Position numbers and translations under genes: made by a program
Shown here: positions 36,875 through 45,170 of the stretch, piece by piece
Position numbering within the stretch: position 1 is the first letter of the stretch
Layout of the letters: every line of letters starts with the position of its first letter
Assembly: GCA_011526045.1 (NCBI GenBank)
Contig: WYBE01000024.1
Location: forward strand, 1 to 55,486
DNA: 55,486 nucleotides
Direction of reading: 5' to 3'
DNA from: Nevskiales bacterium
Lineage (GTDB): Bacteria > Pseudomonadota > Gammaproteobacteria > Steroidobacterales > GCA-2729495
The notes under the pieces: model-generated
Told to the model about the DNA's origin: nothing
The model's input: only the letters and a program-made list of their open reading frames with translations
The model's database searches: none

Positions 36875-38347
36875 TTACGGGCCACTGTCACGAGGCTGGC
36901 CGGCCGGCGCGGACCGCGGCGCAGGCCGGCGCCGGACCTGGGGCGTGTACCGCGTGCCGCTCGTCCTCGGCCTCTGCACCGGATCACGGCGCGCCGTTGC
37001 GCCCGCCGTGCTGTTCTGCGCGTCTGGCACCTGATCCTGGTGGGCGTGATTCAGCGCCATCAACAGGAAACCGAGGATCGGCGAGATCCCGGCGGTAAAG
37101 CTGTTCGTCAGGCCATTGAGAAGAATCACGAAGAATGCCGTCAGGTTCACGGCAACCGCCCGTCGGGTCCGGGCCGCCCGCGACATGCCACGGAAGTGCA
37201 ATATCAACACGGTCACGTAGAGCAGGTAGGCGGAGAGACCGCCGTATTCCAGCCACTCGACGTGAAAGTTGTGCCATACCACAGCGCGACCAGCCGTCGA
37301 GACGAAATTCTGGTGGAAGCCGTTACCAAGAAACGGTGACCGGGCGAACTCCTGCAACCCGACCGCATAGTAGCGGCCACGCCCATAGAGCGAATTCAGC
37401 CAGAAACCCGGGTCCGTCAAGCGCTCCGCGGTCTGCTCCTGTCCCTTGTCCAGGCCCTCGACCTCGAACATTTCAGATGTCTGGACAAGCAGCAGCGTGC
37501 CCAGCAACGACGCGACAAGCATCGCAACGATGAGTGTGGTGGCGTGACCACGCCGCAGAATGCGGAAAAACAACGGCGTGAGCAGCAGCAATACGAGATA
37601 GCCGCGCGAGAATGTCGCCAGCAGCGCACCGAACAGCACGAGCGCGGCGAGCATTGCCAGCGGCTTCCGCCACCAGCCCGAATACATGATCACGATCAAC
37701 CCGGTCGTGAGCAGCGCGGCGGCGCTGATCGACGGCATGTTGAGAACATGCAGCCGCACAGGATTCCTGGCGAATTCGAACAGCCCGTACAACGCGAAGG
37801 CGGTGATTCCGCCGACGAAGGCGACGAGCGCCTTGCGATACTGGTCCGGAGTATGCACGAGCGTCTTCAGCGCGAAGTAAGTCACGATCGGAATGAAAAC
37901 CCCGTGAAAGGCGAGGAATCCCGCCTGGACCTTGTCATGCGCCCGCAACGTGGAGAGCAGGAAAGAAATTCCGAGCAAGAGCACGCCGAGGTCTTCCGGC
38001 GCGGACCGGTAGCGCAGCCTGCCCATCCCCAGGCCGGCAACAGCGACCAGGAGGGCGGCCATGATTCCCAGCGTATACGGGTTGAAGGTCACGATGCCGA
38101 TCTCGATCTGCAGCACACCGAGGGAAAACGGCAGCAGAAACAAAATCAGGCACAGCATGCCGAATGGATCGCGCAGCATGGCCGGCGTCAGGATCAGCGC
38201 CGCAACGGCCGTGAGCAGCATCCGGCCGTCGCCGCCGGGGTCCATGCCAAGCGCCCCAAGGCTTGCCCATGCGACCACGATCAGTGCCGCGGCAATGCCA
38301 TAAATCTGCAAGGTGCCCGGCCGGAAGCCAGTGGCCGCTCGACTCAT
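36875..38347 (-). CDS. O-antigen ligase/polymerase-family protein (second Wzy)
   Basis: 490 aa, 11-12 predicted spans. The periplasmic loop has YGRGRYYAVGLQEFARSPFLG and then VVWHNFHVEWLEYGGLSAYLL, the conserved HN-containing Wzy_C segment. The start at 38347 has GGGGAG about 8 nt upstream; the frame open to 38419 is not needed. The C-terminus carries a ~60-residue Arg/Pro/Ala-rich tail (from about 430) not usual in this family. The predicted role is polymerisation of lipid-linked repeat units made with the WecG-type and GT4 enzymes that follow. The 296-bp divergent gap to 38643 must hold promoters for both directions, but I could not identify them with confidence. Confidence 0.85.
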   Translation of the reverse strand: MSRAATGFRPGTLQIYGIAAALIVVAWASLGALGMDPGGDGRMLLTAVAALILTPAMLRDPFGMLCLILFLLPFSLGVLQIEIGIVTFNPYTLGIMAALLVAVAGLGMGRLRYRSAPEDLGVLLLGISFLLSTLRAHDKVQAGFLAFHGVFIPIVTYFALKTLVHTPDQYRKALVAFVGGITAFALYGLFEFARNPVRLHVLNMPSISAAALLTTGLIVIMYSGWWRKPLAMLAALVLFGALLATFSRGYLVLLLLTPLFFRILRRGHATTLIVAMLVASLLGTLLLVQTSEMFEVEGLDKGQEQTAERLTDPGFWLNSLYGRGRYYAVGLQEFARSPFLGNGFHQNFVSTAGRAVVWHNFHVEWLEYGGLSAYLLYVTVLILHFRGMSRAARTRRAVAVNLTAFFVILLNGLTNSFTAGISPILGFLLMALNHAHQDQVPDAQNSTAGATARRDPVQRPRTSGTRYTPQVRRRPAPRSAPAGQPRDSGP

Positions 38348-38643
38348 CGCGCTCGCTCCCCTGCATCGACTGCACCGCGGGATCCAGGCCCGGCAAGTCC
38401 GATAGCCTGAACCGTGCACCCGGTCTCATCCTCAACCATCATTCCCGCGATCAGCAGCTTTCTGGCCACATCGGCTCCAGATTGTCGACCGGCAAGCCGG
38501 TGCACTCCGCATTCGTATCTTAACCGTGAACAACCGGCCGCATAGCGACGCAGGGCACCCCCCGGTAATGCGACGCCTGCCCAGAAAGCGATTTGGCGAA
38601 GCGGTGTACACTGCCGCGTCGACCGCGAGTGCCGGCATGCCTT

Positions 38644-40203
38644 ATGTCCATGCAACAAAACCGGCGCAGGCCGCACGAACTGACGGGCGGCTGCCGGCCC
38701 GCCCCCTGCCGCGGATCCCGGCCGTCGATCGCCCGCCTTGCGCGCGGCGTCGGCGCATTGTGCCTGCTGACTCTGGCTATGGGCGCCCGCGCCGAGATCG
38801 CGTTCGGCGCACGGACACAGATCTGGCCATTTCTGTTTGCCGACCAGGCCGGTGGCTCTCCGGGCCAAACCACCGACCAGCGCGTGAAGTACGAGGTGGC
38901 CACCGGCAACCTGGATCGCTATCGCGAACTCGGCGCGACGTGGAATATCGTCGACGTCTGGCAGGATGTCGACGGCCCGGACGGATTCCGGCGTCTCGAT
39001 CGCGTCTTCAACGAGCACGAACGACGCGGCATCGCGGTTGCCCTGCGTTTGCTCGAGCGTCAGAAGATCTATGACGAGATCCGCAGCGGTGGCGAGGCAG
39101 CGGCCAATGCGCTGCGCGAGTACCGCCAATGGATACAGCAGATTGCCAGAAGATACGGCACCCGTGTCCGCTACTACATGATCTCCAACGAGACCGATCA
39201 CGATATCGGCTACAACAGTCCGGCCTACCAGGCGTTTCGCCGGATTTCCGTGGACGAGTATCGCGAGCTGCTGCGCACGGCATACGAAAGCATCCACGCC
39301 GTGGATGCCCGGCTGAAGGTCGCAGACCACGGCGTTTCTTCGTATTCGCTGGCCCTGGCCGTGATGGCCGATCTCGCGACCGCCGGCCGCCCGGGCGACG
39401 CGCTGGCGTTCTGGCGCTCGATGGCCTACGAGGTCCCGGATGATGGCGAACGCACCCTGCCGCGGCTGCTCGGCAGGCTTGCCAACGCCGAGTCGCGCCG
39501 GCGCATCGAGTTTGCCCGTCGCAGCACCGCCGAGCTGACGACGTACCGGGATGTCTACCAGTTGCATCATTATTACGGCCCCGTGCCGCTTCCCGCCGTC
39601 CTGGAGTGGATCCGCGGCCAGCTGGCCAGGACCGACGCCAGCCAGCCCATCGTGGCTGCGGAGGTCGGCTACCTGATCCCGGCAAAGAAAGGCACCTCAT
39701 GGGACGGGCGTCCGGTCAGCATTGCCGACATGAGCCGGTATTCCGCAGTCAGCCATGGAACCTCGATTGTCCAGACCATCGCGACGCTGGCCGGCCATGG
39801 CATCAACGACATCCTGTACTGGCAGATCCGGTTCCACACCGAGCATCATGGACCAGCCGCATCACTGTTCCCGGCCGCTCAATCCCGTGACGAATTCCGG
39901 TGGATCTACCCGGCCGAAGTGTTCCGGTTTGTTGCCCGGGAAATGACCGGCGCATCGCCAATGGCACCGACCCCCGGATTGCGGGAAGGCGACCTCGTGG
40001 AGTACCGCTTCCAGCGTAACGATGACTTTTCGCTCCTCTGGACCACCGACGGCAAGGCGATCACGATTCCGCCTGCCCTGCGCACCCGCATCGACCGGAT
40101 GGTGGACGCTGCGGGCAGGCCGGTCGGTCCCGCCAGCGCGAATGGAGACATCGGCACCGCGCCCGTTTTCGTGTACTGGCAGTCGCAAACCGCCGGCAAA
40201 TGA
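38644..40203 (+). CDS. Secreted glycoside hydrolase-like protein (clan GH-A type)
   Basis: 519 aa from 38644. A twin-arginine-free but Arg-rich N-terminus is followed by a hydrophobic stretch ending in AMGARA (signal peptide). The body reads like a TIM barrel: YRELGATWNIVDVW, the acid/base candidate Asn182-Glu183 in MISNETDHD, and the nucleophile candidate Glu340 in VAAEVGYLIP. An NE pair before the first and an isolated E before the second fit clan GH-A. A C-terminal beta-rich domain follows (about 440-519). The substrate is probably the locus polysaccharide or an oligosaccharide of it (inference). The stop overlaps the next GT4 by 4 bp (ATGA). The frame opens at 38593, but 38644 or 38650 is a better start. 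Confidence 0.82.
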   Translation: MSMQQNRRRPHELTGGCRPAPCRGSRPSIARLARGVGALCLLTLAMGARAEIAFGARTQIWPFLFADQAGGSPGQTTDQRVKYEVATGNLDRYRELGATWNIVDVWQDVDGPDGFRRLDRVFNEHERRGIAVALRLLERQKIYDEIRSGGEAAANALREYRQWIQQIARRYGTRVRYYMISNETDHDIGYNSPAYQAFRRISVDEYRELLRTAYESIHAVDARLKVADHGVSSYSLALAVMADLATAGRPGDALAFWRSMAYEVPDDGERTLPRLLGRLANAESRRRIEFARRSTAELTTYRDVYQLHHYYGPVPLPAVLEWIRGQLARTDASQPIVAAEVGYLIPAKKGTSWDGRPVSIADMSRYSAVSHGTSIVQTIATLAGHGINDILYWQIRFHTEHHGPAASLFPAAQSRDEFRWIYPAEVFRFVAREMTGASPMAPTPGLREGDLVEYRFQRNDDFSLLWTTDGKAITIPPALRTRIDRMVDAAGRPVGPASANGDIGTAPVFVYWQSQTAGK

Positions 40204-41498
40204 GCGCAGTGCAAGATGCTTCGTCTGCGATCGGGGCTGCAAACGCCGCGCCGTCCCTGCTCGTCATCGTCGCAGATCGTTTCAAGCCATTTCGCGTGGA
40301 TGTGAAGATCCTGTTTGCGCGGGAACTGGTCGCCCGGGGCTATCGCATGGACTGGATCATGCAGTCCGACGAGGCCTGCAACAGTGACTACGTCACCCGC
40401 TGGGGCGGCGGCGATGCGTGGATCGGGAAAACGGATATCGGCACGAGCCGGTTGGCGCGAATCAGAAAGCATGTCCACGCCATTGCCAATGAGTTCCGGA
40501 TGTTCCGGCTGGTGAAGACCCGGCGCTACGACTGCATCGTCGTCAAGGACAAGTTCATCGCGCCGCTGCTGGCCCTGGTGGCCGGTCGACTCAACCAGGT
40601 CCCGCTGATCTACTGGCTGTCGTACCCGATCCCGGAGGAGTCTCTGCTGCGGGCCCGCGACGGCACGGCCCGCTACCCGATCCTGTATCGGATCCGGGGC
40701 CTGTTTTTTCGTTTCCTGCTGTACAGGGTCATATTGCGTGGCGCTCACCACGTACTGGTCCAAAGCGAGCAGATGAAACGCGATGTCATGGCGATGGGGC
40801 TTCCCGCCGACAAGCTCACTGCGGTTCCCATGGGGGTGGACCTGGGCAGCATTCCGTATCAGGAAACAATTGCCGGCAAGCCGGCAATGGACGGACGGCC
40901 AAAAACGCTGCTGTATCTGGGAACCCTGATCAAGGTGCGCCACCTGGACTTCCTGATTCGCGTGGTCGCCATGGCCCGGCGCGAGATTCCGGACATCAGG
41001 CTCGTGTTCGTGGGCGACGGCGACGACCCGTCGGACCGGGCCCTGCTGGAAGCCGAGGCCGCGCGCTGCCGGGTCACGGATGCAGTCGAGTTCACCGGCT
41101 TCCTGCCGATGGACGCCGCGTGGCGGATCGTCGCGACGGCGGATGTCTGCGTGTCGCCTTTCTATCCCACGCCCATACTGAACTCCACGTCACCGACCAA
41201 ACTCATCGAGTACATGGCCATGGGCAAACCTGTCGTCGCCAACGATCACCCGGAGCAGCGCCAGGTCATTTCCGAAAGCAACGCAGGACTCTGCGTCGCA
41301 TGGGATGAGTCGGAGTTCGCCGCGGCCGCCGTCCGCTTGTTGCGCAATCCCGAGATGGCGGCAGCAATGGGTCGCCGGGGCCGGCAATATGTAGAGCGAT
41401 ACCGCGACTATCGTTCGATTGCCGCCATGGTGGACGACACCTTGCGGGCGCAACTCCCGGCGTTCACGTCTAATAAGTCGATCGCTTCAACATCGTAG
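40200..41498 (+). CDS. Glycosyltransferase family 4
   Basis: GT-B enzyme, 432 aa. Its N-terminal half has a long linker near KTRRYDCIVVKDKF. The donor half contains LLYLGTLIKVRHLD, LVFVGDGDDPSDRALLE and CVSPFYPTPILNSTSPTKLIEYMAMGKPVVAND, where E/K lie in the usual donor loop. It is coupled by ATGA to the secreted GH-like gene, so its first residues are translated right after that protein. Specificity is unknown. Confidence 0.9.
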   Translation: MSAVQDASSAIGAANAAPSLLVIVADRFKPFRVDVKILFARELVARGYRMDWIMQSDEACNSDYVTRWGGGDAWIGKTDIGTSRLARIRKHVHAIANEFRMFRLVKTRRYDCIVVKDKFIAPLLALVAGRLNQVPLIYWLSYPIPEESLLRARDGTARYPILYRIRGLFFRFLLYRVILRGAHHVLVQSEQMKRDVMAMGLPADKLTAVPMGVDLGSIPYQETIAGKPAMDGRPKTLLYLGTLIKVRHLDFLIRVVAMARREIPDIRLVFVGDGDDPSDRALLEAEAARCRVTDAVEFTGFLPMDAAWRIVATADVCVSPFYPTPILNSTSPTKLIEYMAMGKPVVANDHPEQRQVISESNAGLCVAWDESEFAAAAVRLLRNPEMAAAMGRRGRQYVERYRDYRSIAAMVDDTLRAQLPAFTSNKSIASTS

Positions 41499-41509
41499 CC
41501 ACACCGGAC

Positions 41510-42166
41510 ATGCCGACGACACTCTTTAAAAACAAGCTTGACTGGATCATACCGTTCGTGCGTGCACGCAAGGTTCTGGATCTGGGCTGCGTACGGCACT
41601 CCCTAGAGGAATCCGAAAAGCCCGGCTGGCTGCATGGTGTGATTTGCGCGGAGGCCAAATCGGTGCTCGGCGTCGACTATCTGGAAGATGCCGTCGCCCG
41701 GCTTCGAGAGAGGGGCTTTAATGTCGTCAGTGCCAACGTTGAAACGATGAACATAGGGGACTGCTTCGAGGTAATCGTCGCCGGCGACCTGATCGAGCAC
41801 CTGAATAATTTCGGGAGCTTTCTCGACCGTGTTCGCGCACACCTCACAGACGATGGGATCGCACTGGTGACAACACCCAACCCGGTAAATCCACTGCGAT
41901 TTTTCAGCGTGCTTCTTCGCGGCGAGGCCGGCGCGAATACAGAGCACACCTGCTGGTTCACCGAGGAGGTGCTACGGCAACTGGTTGCTCGCCATGGTCT
42001 CGAGATTTATGAAGTTGCTTATGTAGACGACAGTTACCAGTATTACGCCGGATGGAAATGGTGGCCATTCGTCGCGCTCAATTGGCTCCTTGTGCGCGCC
42101 CGGCATCGATTCGCGGAGACGCTCTGCGTTGTAATCCGCGTCAGCGGACCGGATATCCGACGCTGA
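41510..42166 (+). CDS. SAM-dependent methyltransferase
   Basis: 218 aa class I methyltransferase. Motif I is VLDLGCVRHS (about 22-31), a variant lacking the second and third Gly of GxGxG. A middle acidic residue lies in VLGVDYLEDAV, and motif post-I in IVAGDLIEHL, followed by LTDDGIALVTTPNP. The acceptor is probably a sugar or lipid-linked intermediate of the EPS. The short gap to the upstream GT4 (11 bp) and the flippase downstream (34 bp) places it in the same unit. Confidence 0.85.
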   Translation: MPTTLFKNKLDWIIPFVRARKVLDLGCVRHSLEESEKPGWLHGVICAEAKSVLGVDYLEDAVARLRERGFNVVSANVETMNIGDCFEVIVAGDLIEHLNNFGSFLDRVRAHLTDDGIALVTTPNPVNPLRFFSVLLRGEAGANTEHTCWFTEEVLRQLVARHGLEIYEVAYVDDSYQYYAGWKWWPFVALNWLLVRARHRFAETLCVVIRVSGPDIRR

Positions 42167-42200
42167 TGACCCGGCAACCTACCGGGATCCGGCGAAGCGC

Positions 42201-43637
42201 ATGAGCGGATTTGCCCGCAATGTGTTGATGCTCGGTGGCGGCAATGTCTGCGCCCAGATCATCAGCATTCTCGCGGTTCCCGTGATAACCCGCATCTATG
42301 GACCGGAGCAGTTCGGCGCCTTCTCGTTCGTGTTCTCGCTGGTCGCCGTGATCTTTCCGATCTCGACCCTGCGTTTCAACTCGGCGATGCTGTTGCCGAA
42401 GGACGAACGAACGGCGGCGGATCTGCTACTGCTGTCGATCGCATCGGTCGTGGCGACGGCGCTGCTCGTGATGCCGGCGCTGGCGCTGATTCTGCACCGC
42501 ATGAACTCCGTCGACGAATCCGCGCGGGCCGTGCTCTGGTTCCTGGTGGCGGGCGTGCTGGTTCATGGTCTGGTCCACTGCCTCGAATTCTGGCTGTTGC
42601 GCCAGAAACAGTTCGGGGTAATGGCCTGGGGCACGGTCGCGGAGTCTGTCACCGATCGGCTGTTCGTGATCACGATAGGCCTCGCACAACATGGTCTCGC
42701 TGCCTGGCTCGCGCTCGGGCGTGTCGTCGGGGGTGCGGCGCACTTGCTGGTTTTTCAGCAGGCGAGGACGGACACGCGCCTGTCCTGGCGCGACCGGGCT
42801 GCTCATGGGTCGCTCCGGCAGGTCCTGCAGCGTTATCGGGAATTTCCCCTCTACCAGACCTGGGCCTACCTGTTCGCCAACGGCGGCCGGGAACTGCCGA
42901 CACTGATCTTCGCCGGAGTCTTTTCGGCGACAGTGGCGGGAATGTATGCCCTCGGTGTGCGCGTGCTCGGCTTCCCCATGCTCCTGATCGGGGACGCGGT
43001 TGCGCGCGTGTTCTACCGCTACGCGATCGACCTGTCGGCCGAGCCTGCCAGGCTGCGAGACTCCACGCACCTCCTGGTGCGTGCGGTGTTTTATCTGATG
43101 TTCCCGCCGATGCTTCTGCTGCTGGTGCTCGGGCCGCAGCTGTTCCGGCTGGTGTTCGGCCCGGAGTGGGTCGAGGCAGGCTGGTTCGCGCAGGTTCTGT
43201 CCCTGTCTTTCCTCGTGTCCTTCCTGTGCAGGGTCCTGAGTATCTTCTTCGACATCTTCGGCAAGCAGCGGATGCGCCTCGCCTTCGATGCCGCACAGCT
43301 AATTGGCCGCGTCGGAGCAATGCTCCTGGGAGCGCTCGGCTGGGGTGTGGAAGGTGCGGTGTGGGGCCTGCTGATGGCCACCGTTCTCGTTCATGGCGCG
43401 GCCGTCGTCTACCTGCTGTCGCTCATCGGTCTCACCACCACCAGCACGGTGAGCCTGTTCGCGCAGGCACTGCTCAACATCCTGCCGTTATCGGCGCTGC
43501 TCCTGGCGGCCGGGCCGCTGTTCGACAACCTCGCCGTTTCCTGGCCGGTCATCGTGGCCGGAACTACCATGCAGACGTTCTGGCTGGCACGGCGCGAGCC
43601 GCGGCTGGTAGCCTACGCGAGGGAGTGGGTCCGATGA
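42201..43637 (+). CDS. Lipopolysaccharide/EPS flippase (second Wzx)
   Basis: 478 aa, 12-14 hydrophobic segments, starting with NVLMLGGGNVCAQIISILAVPVITRIYGPEQFGAFSF. This N-terminal block with YGPEQFG is a hallmark of MOP-superfamily polysaccharide exporters. Likely flips undecaprenyl-linked units made by the 36-42 kb enzymes. It is distinct from the flippase at 24809 in sequence. It is followed after 139 bp of no recognisable content by the ParB-like/methyltransferase gene. Confidence 0.9.
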   Translation: MSGFARNVLMLGGGNVCAQIISILAVPVITRIYGPEQFGAFSFVFSLVAVIFPISTLRFNSAMLLPKDERTAADLLLLSIASVVATALLVMPALALILHRMNSVDESARAVLWFLVAGVLVHGLVHCLEFWLLRQKQFGVMAWGTVAESVTDRLFVITIGLAQHGLAAWLALGRVVGGAAHLLVFQQARTDTRLSWRDRAAHGSLRQVLQRYREFPLYQTWAYLFANGGRELPTLIFAGVFSATVAGMYALGVRVLGFPMLLIGDAVARVFYRYAIDLSAEPARLRDSTHLLVRAVFYLMFPPMLLLLVLGPQLFRLVFGPEWVEAGWFAQVLSLSFLVSFLCRVLSIFFDIFGKQRMRLAFDAAQLIGRVGAMLLGALGWGVEGAVWGLLMATVLVHGAAVVYLLSLIGLTTTSTVSLFAQALLNILPLSALLLAAGPLFDNLAVSWPVIVAGTTMQTFWLARREPRLVAYAREWVR

Positions 43638-43776
43638 GCCGGACAGCGACGCACTGCATCCATGACACGTTCCGGACGCGACCGAGACAGCCTCGCCGTG
43701 ATCGCTCACGGGTCGAGACCACAGCACAGGTTTCCGGGATCTGCGCGCATGCCCGCGGTCGGTTGAATTTCACATC

Positions 43777-45105
43777 ATGTCGTTGAAGGCATTCGCCAAC
43801 AAACTGCTGCGCGTACTGCCGGACGACGGACGCGCGATACGTCGGCTCTACCGCCGGATACGCGACGCGCAGCGTCACCGCGAGGTGCGCAAGCGGCAGC
43901 TGGAAGGCAACTGGAAGCTGCCCGCGCCAGATGCCGTAATCTGGATCGATCCGGAGCGTATCCGGCTGCATACGAACCGTCATGAGAATGGGATACCGAA
44001 GCGCCTGCTGGAGCGCGCGTTTCCGCTCGGCTGGCACAAGCCGGTTGAGCGTGGCGACTGGGACGTCGGCGGCATTCCATTCGAGGAAATGGAGGCGTTC
44101 AAGGCGATCTCTGCTCGCATACGAAACGGCACATCCTGGGTGGACACCGACTATTGGAAGGAGTCGATGCAGTACATCGCCGCCGGTGACCGGCTGTGGG
44201 AGTGCCACAGCGCGGAGGACCTCGCGCGCCGCTTCGACTATGTCGACTCGCTGATCGCGAGCATCCGCGAGCATGGGCTTTTGCCACATGCGAAGGTCGG
44301 TGCGGCGCAGGACCCGGCGGGCCGCTTCACCGCAGACATCGAGGTCAACATCGGGCGCAACGGCGAGTTCCTGTTCCAGGACGGTCGCCATCGACTTGCG
44401 ATTGCGAAGGTTCTGGGTCTCAAGCAGGTCCCGGTCAAGGTCAAGGTGCGCCACGAGGACTGGCAGAAGTTCCGCGAATACATGTTCACAATGGTTGCCG
44501 GCGACGGGGGTGCGGCGGCGGACGGTGTGCTGTATCAAAGCCCCATACATCCGGACCTGCGCGAGATACCTGCGGAGCACTCCTGCGAGGATCGGCTGCA
44601 GTTGCTGCTGCCACATCTGCGGGTCCACTCCGGCCGCTTGCTCGACATCGGCTGCAACCTGGGCTTCTTCTGCAACGGATTCGAGCAGGCGGGACTGGAC
44701 TGCACGGGTATCGAGTACGGGCCCGATATTGCCTATGCAGCGAACCGCATCGCGATCGCCGAGGACCGGCGCTACCGAATTGCCAACGGCGACGTGCTCG
44801 ACCCGCGCGTGCACGACCCGCTCGTCCGACCGCCGCCCGATGTAGTGCTCGCGCTGAACATCTTCCACCATTTCATGAAGACGAAAGTCGATCACGACCG
44901 TCTGATCGTGCTGCTGCGCAAGCTGCGGCCGAAGCAGATCTTCTTCGAACCCCACCGCACCGACGAGCCGCCGATGCAGGGCGCATACGCGAACCTCGGG
45001 CCGGAGGAATTCGTCGCCTTCGTGCAGGAGCACGCCGGCCTGACGCACGCCGAGTACATCCACACGGCGCCCGATGGCCGTAAGATCTTCTCGTTGTACC
45101 GCTGA
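43777..45105 (+). CDS. ParB-like domain fused to a methyltransferase
   Basis: 442 aa. The N-terminal half (about residues 1-180) is charged and not recognised. A ParB/sulfiredoxin-like segment follows (about 189-230) with FQDGRHRLAIAKVLGL and QVPVKVKVRH, the pattern of ParB-type nucleotide-binding folds (DGRHR). The C-terminal half is a class I SAM methyltransferase with LLDIGCNLGFFCNG (about 288-301), IEYGPDIAYAANRIA and LALNIFHHFMKTKVD. Together with its place after the flippase, a role in methylating a polysaccharide intermediate is plausible, but the N-terminal domain's purpose is unknown. No clear ribosome-binding site precedes the ATG. Confidence 0.85.
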   Translation: MSLKAFANKLLRVLPDDGRAIRRLYRRIRDAQRHREVRKRQLEGNWKLPAPDAVIWIDPERIRLHTNRHENGIPKRLLERAFPLGWHKPVERGDWDVGGIPFEEMEAFKAISARIRNGTSWVDTDYWKESMQYIAAGDRLWECHSAEDLARRFDYVDSLIASIREHGLLPHAKVGAAQDPAGRFTADIEVNIGRNGEFLFQDGRHRLAIAKVLGLKQVPVKVKVRHEDWQKFREYMFTMVAGDGGAAADGVLYQSPIHPDLREIPAEHSCEDRLQLLLPHLRVHSGRLLDIGCNLGFFCNGFEQAGLDCTGIEYGPDIAYAANRIAIAEDRRYRIANGDVLDPRVHDPLVRPPPDVVLALNIFHHFMKTKVDHDRLIVLLRKLRPKQIFFEPHRTDEPPMQGAYANLGPEEFVAFVQEHAGLTHAEYIHTAPDGRKIFSLYR

Positions 45106-45170
45106 CGCCGCTGCGCCGCGCCCCTCCGGTAGCGATCAGCCGGGACAGTCTCTCGCACCGCGACGCCAGG

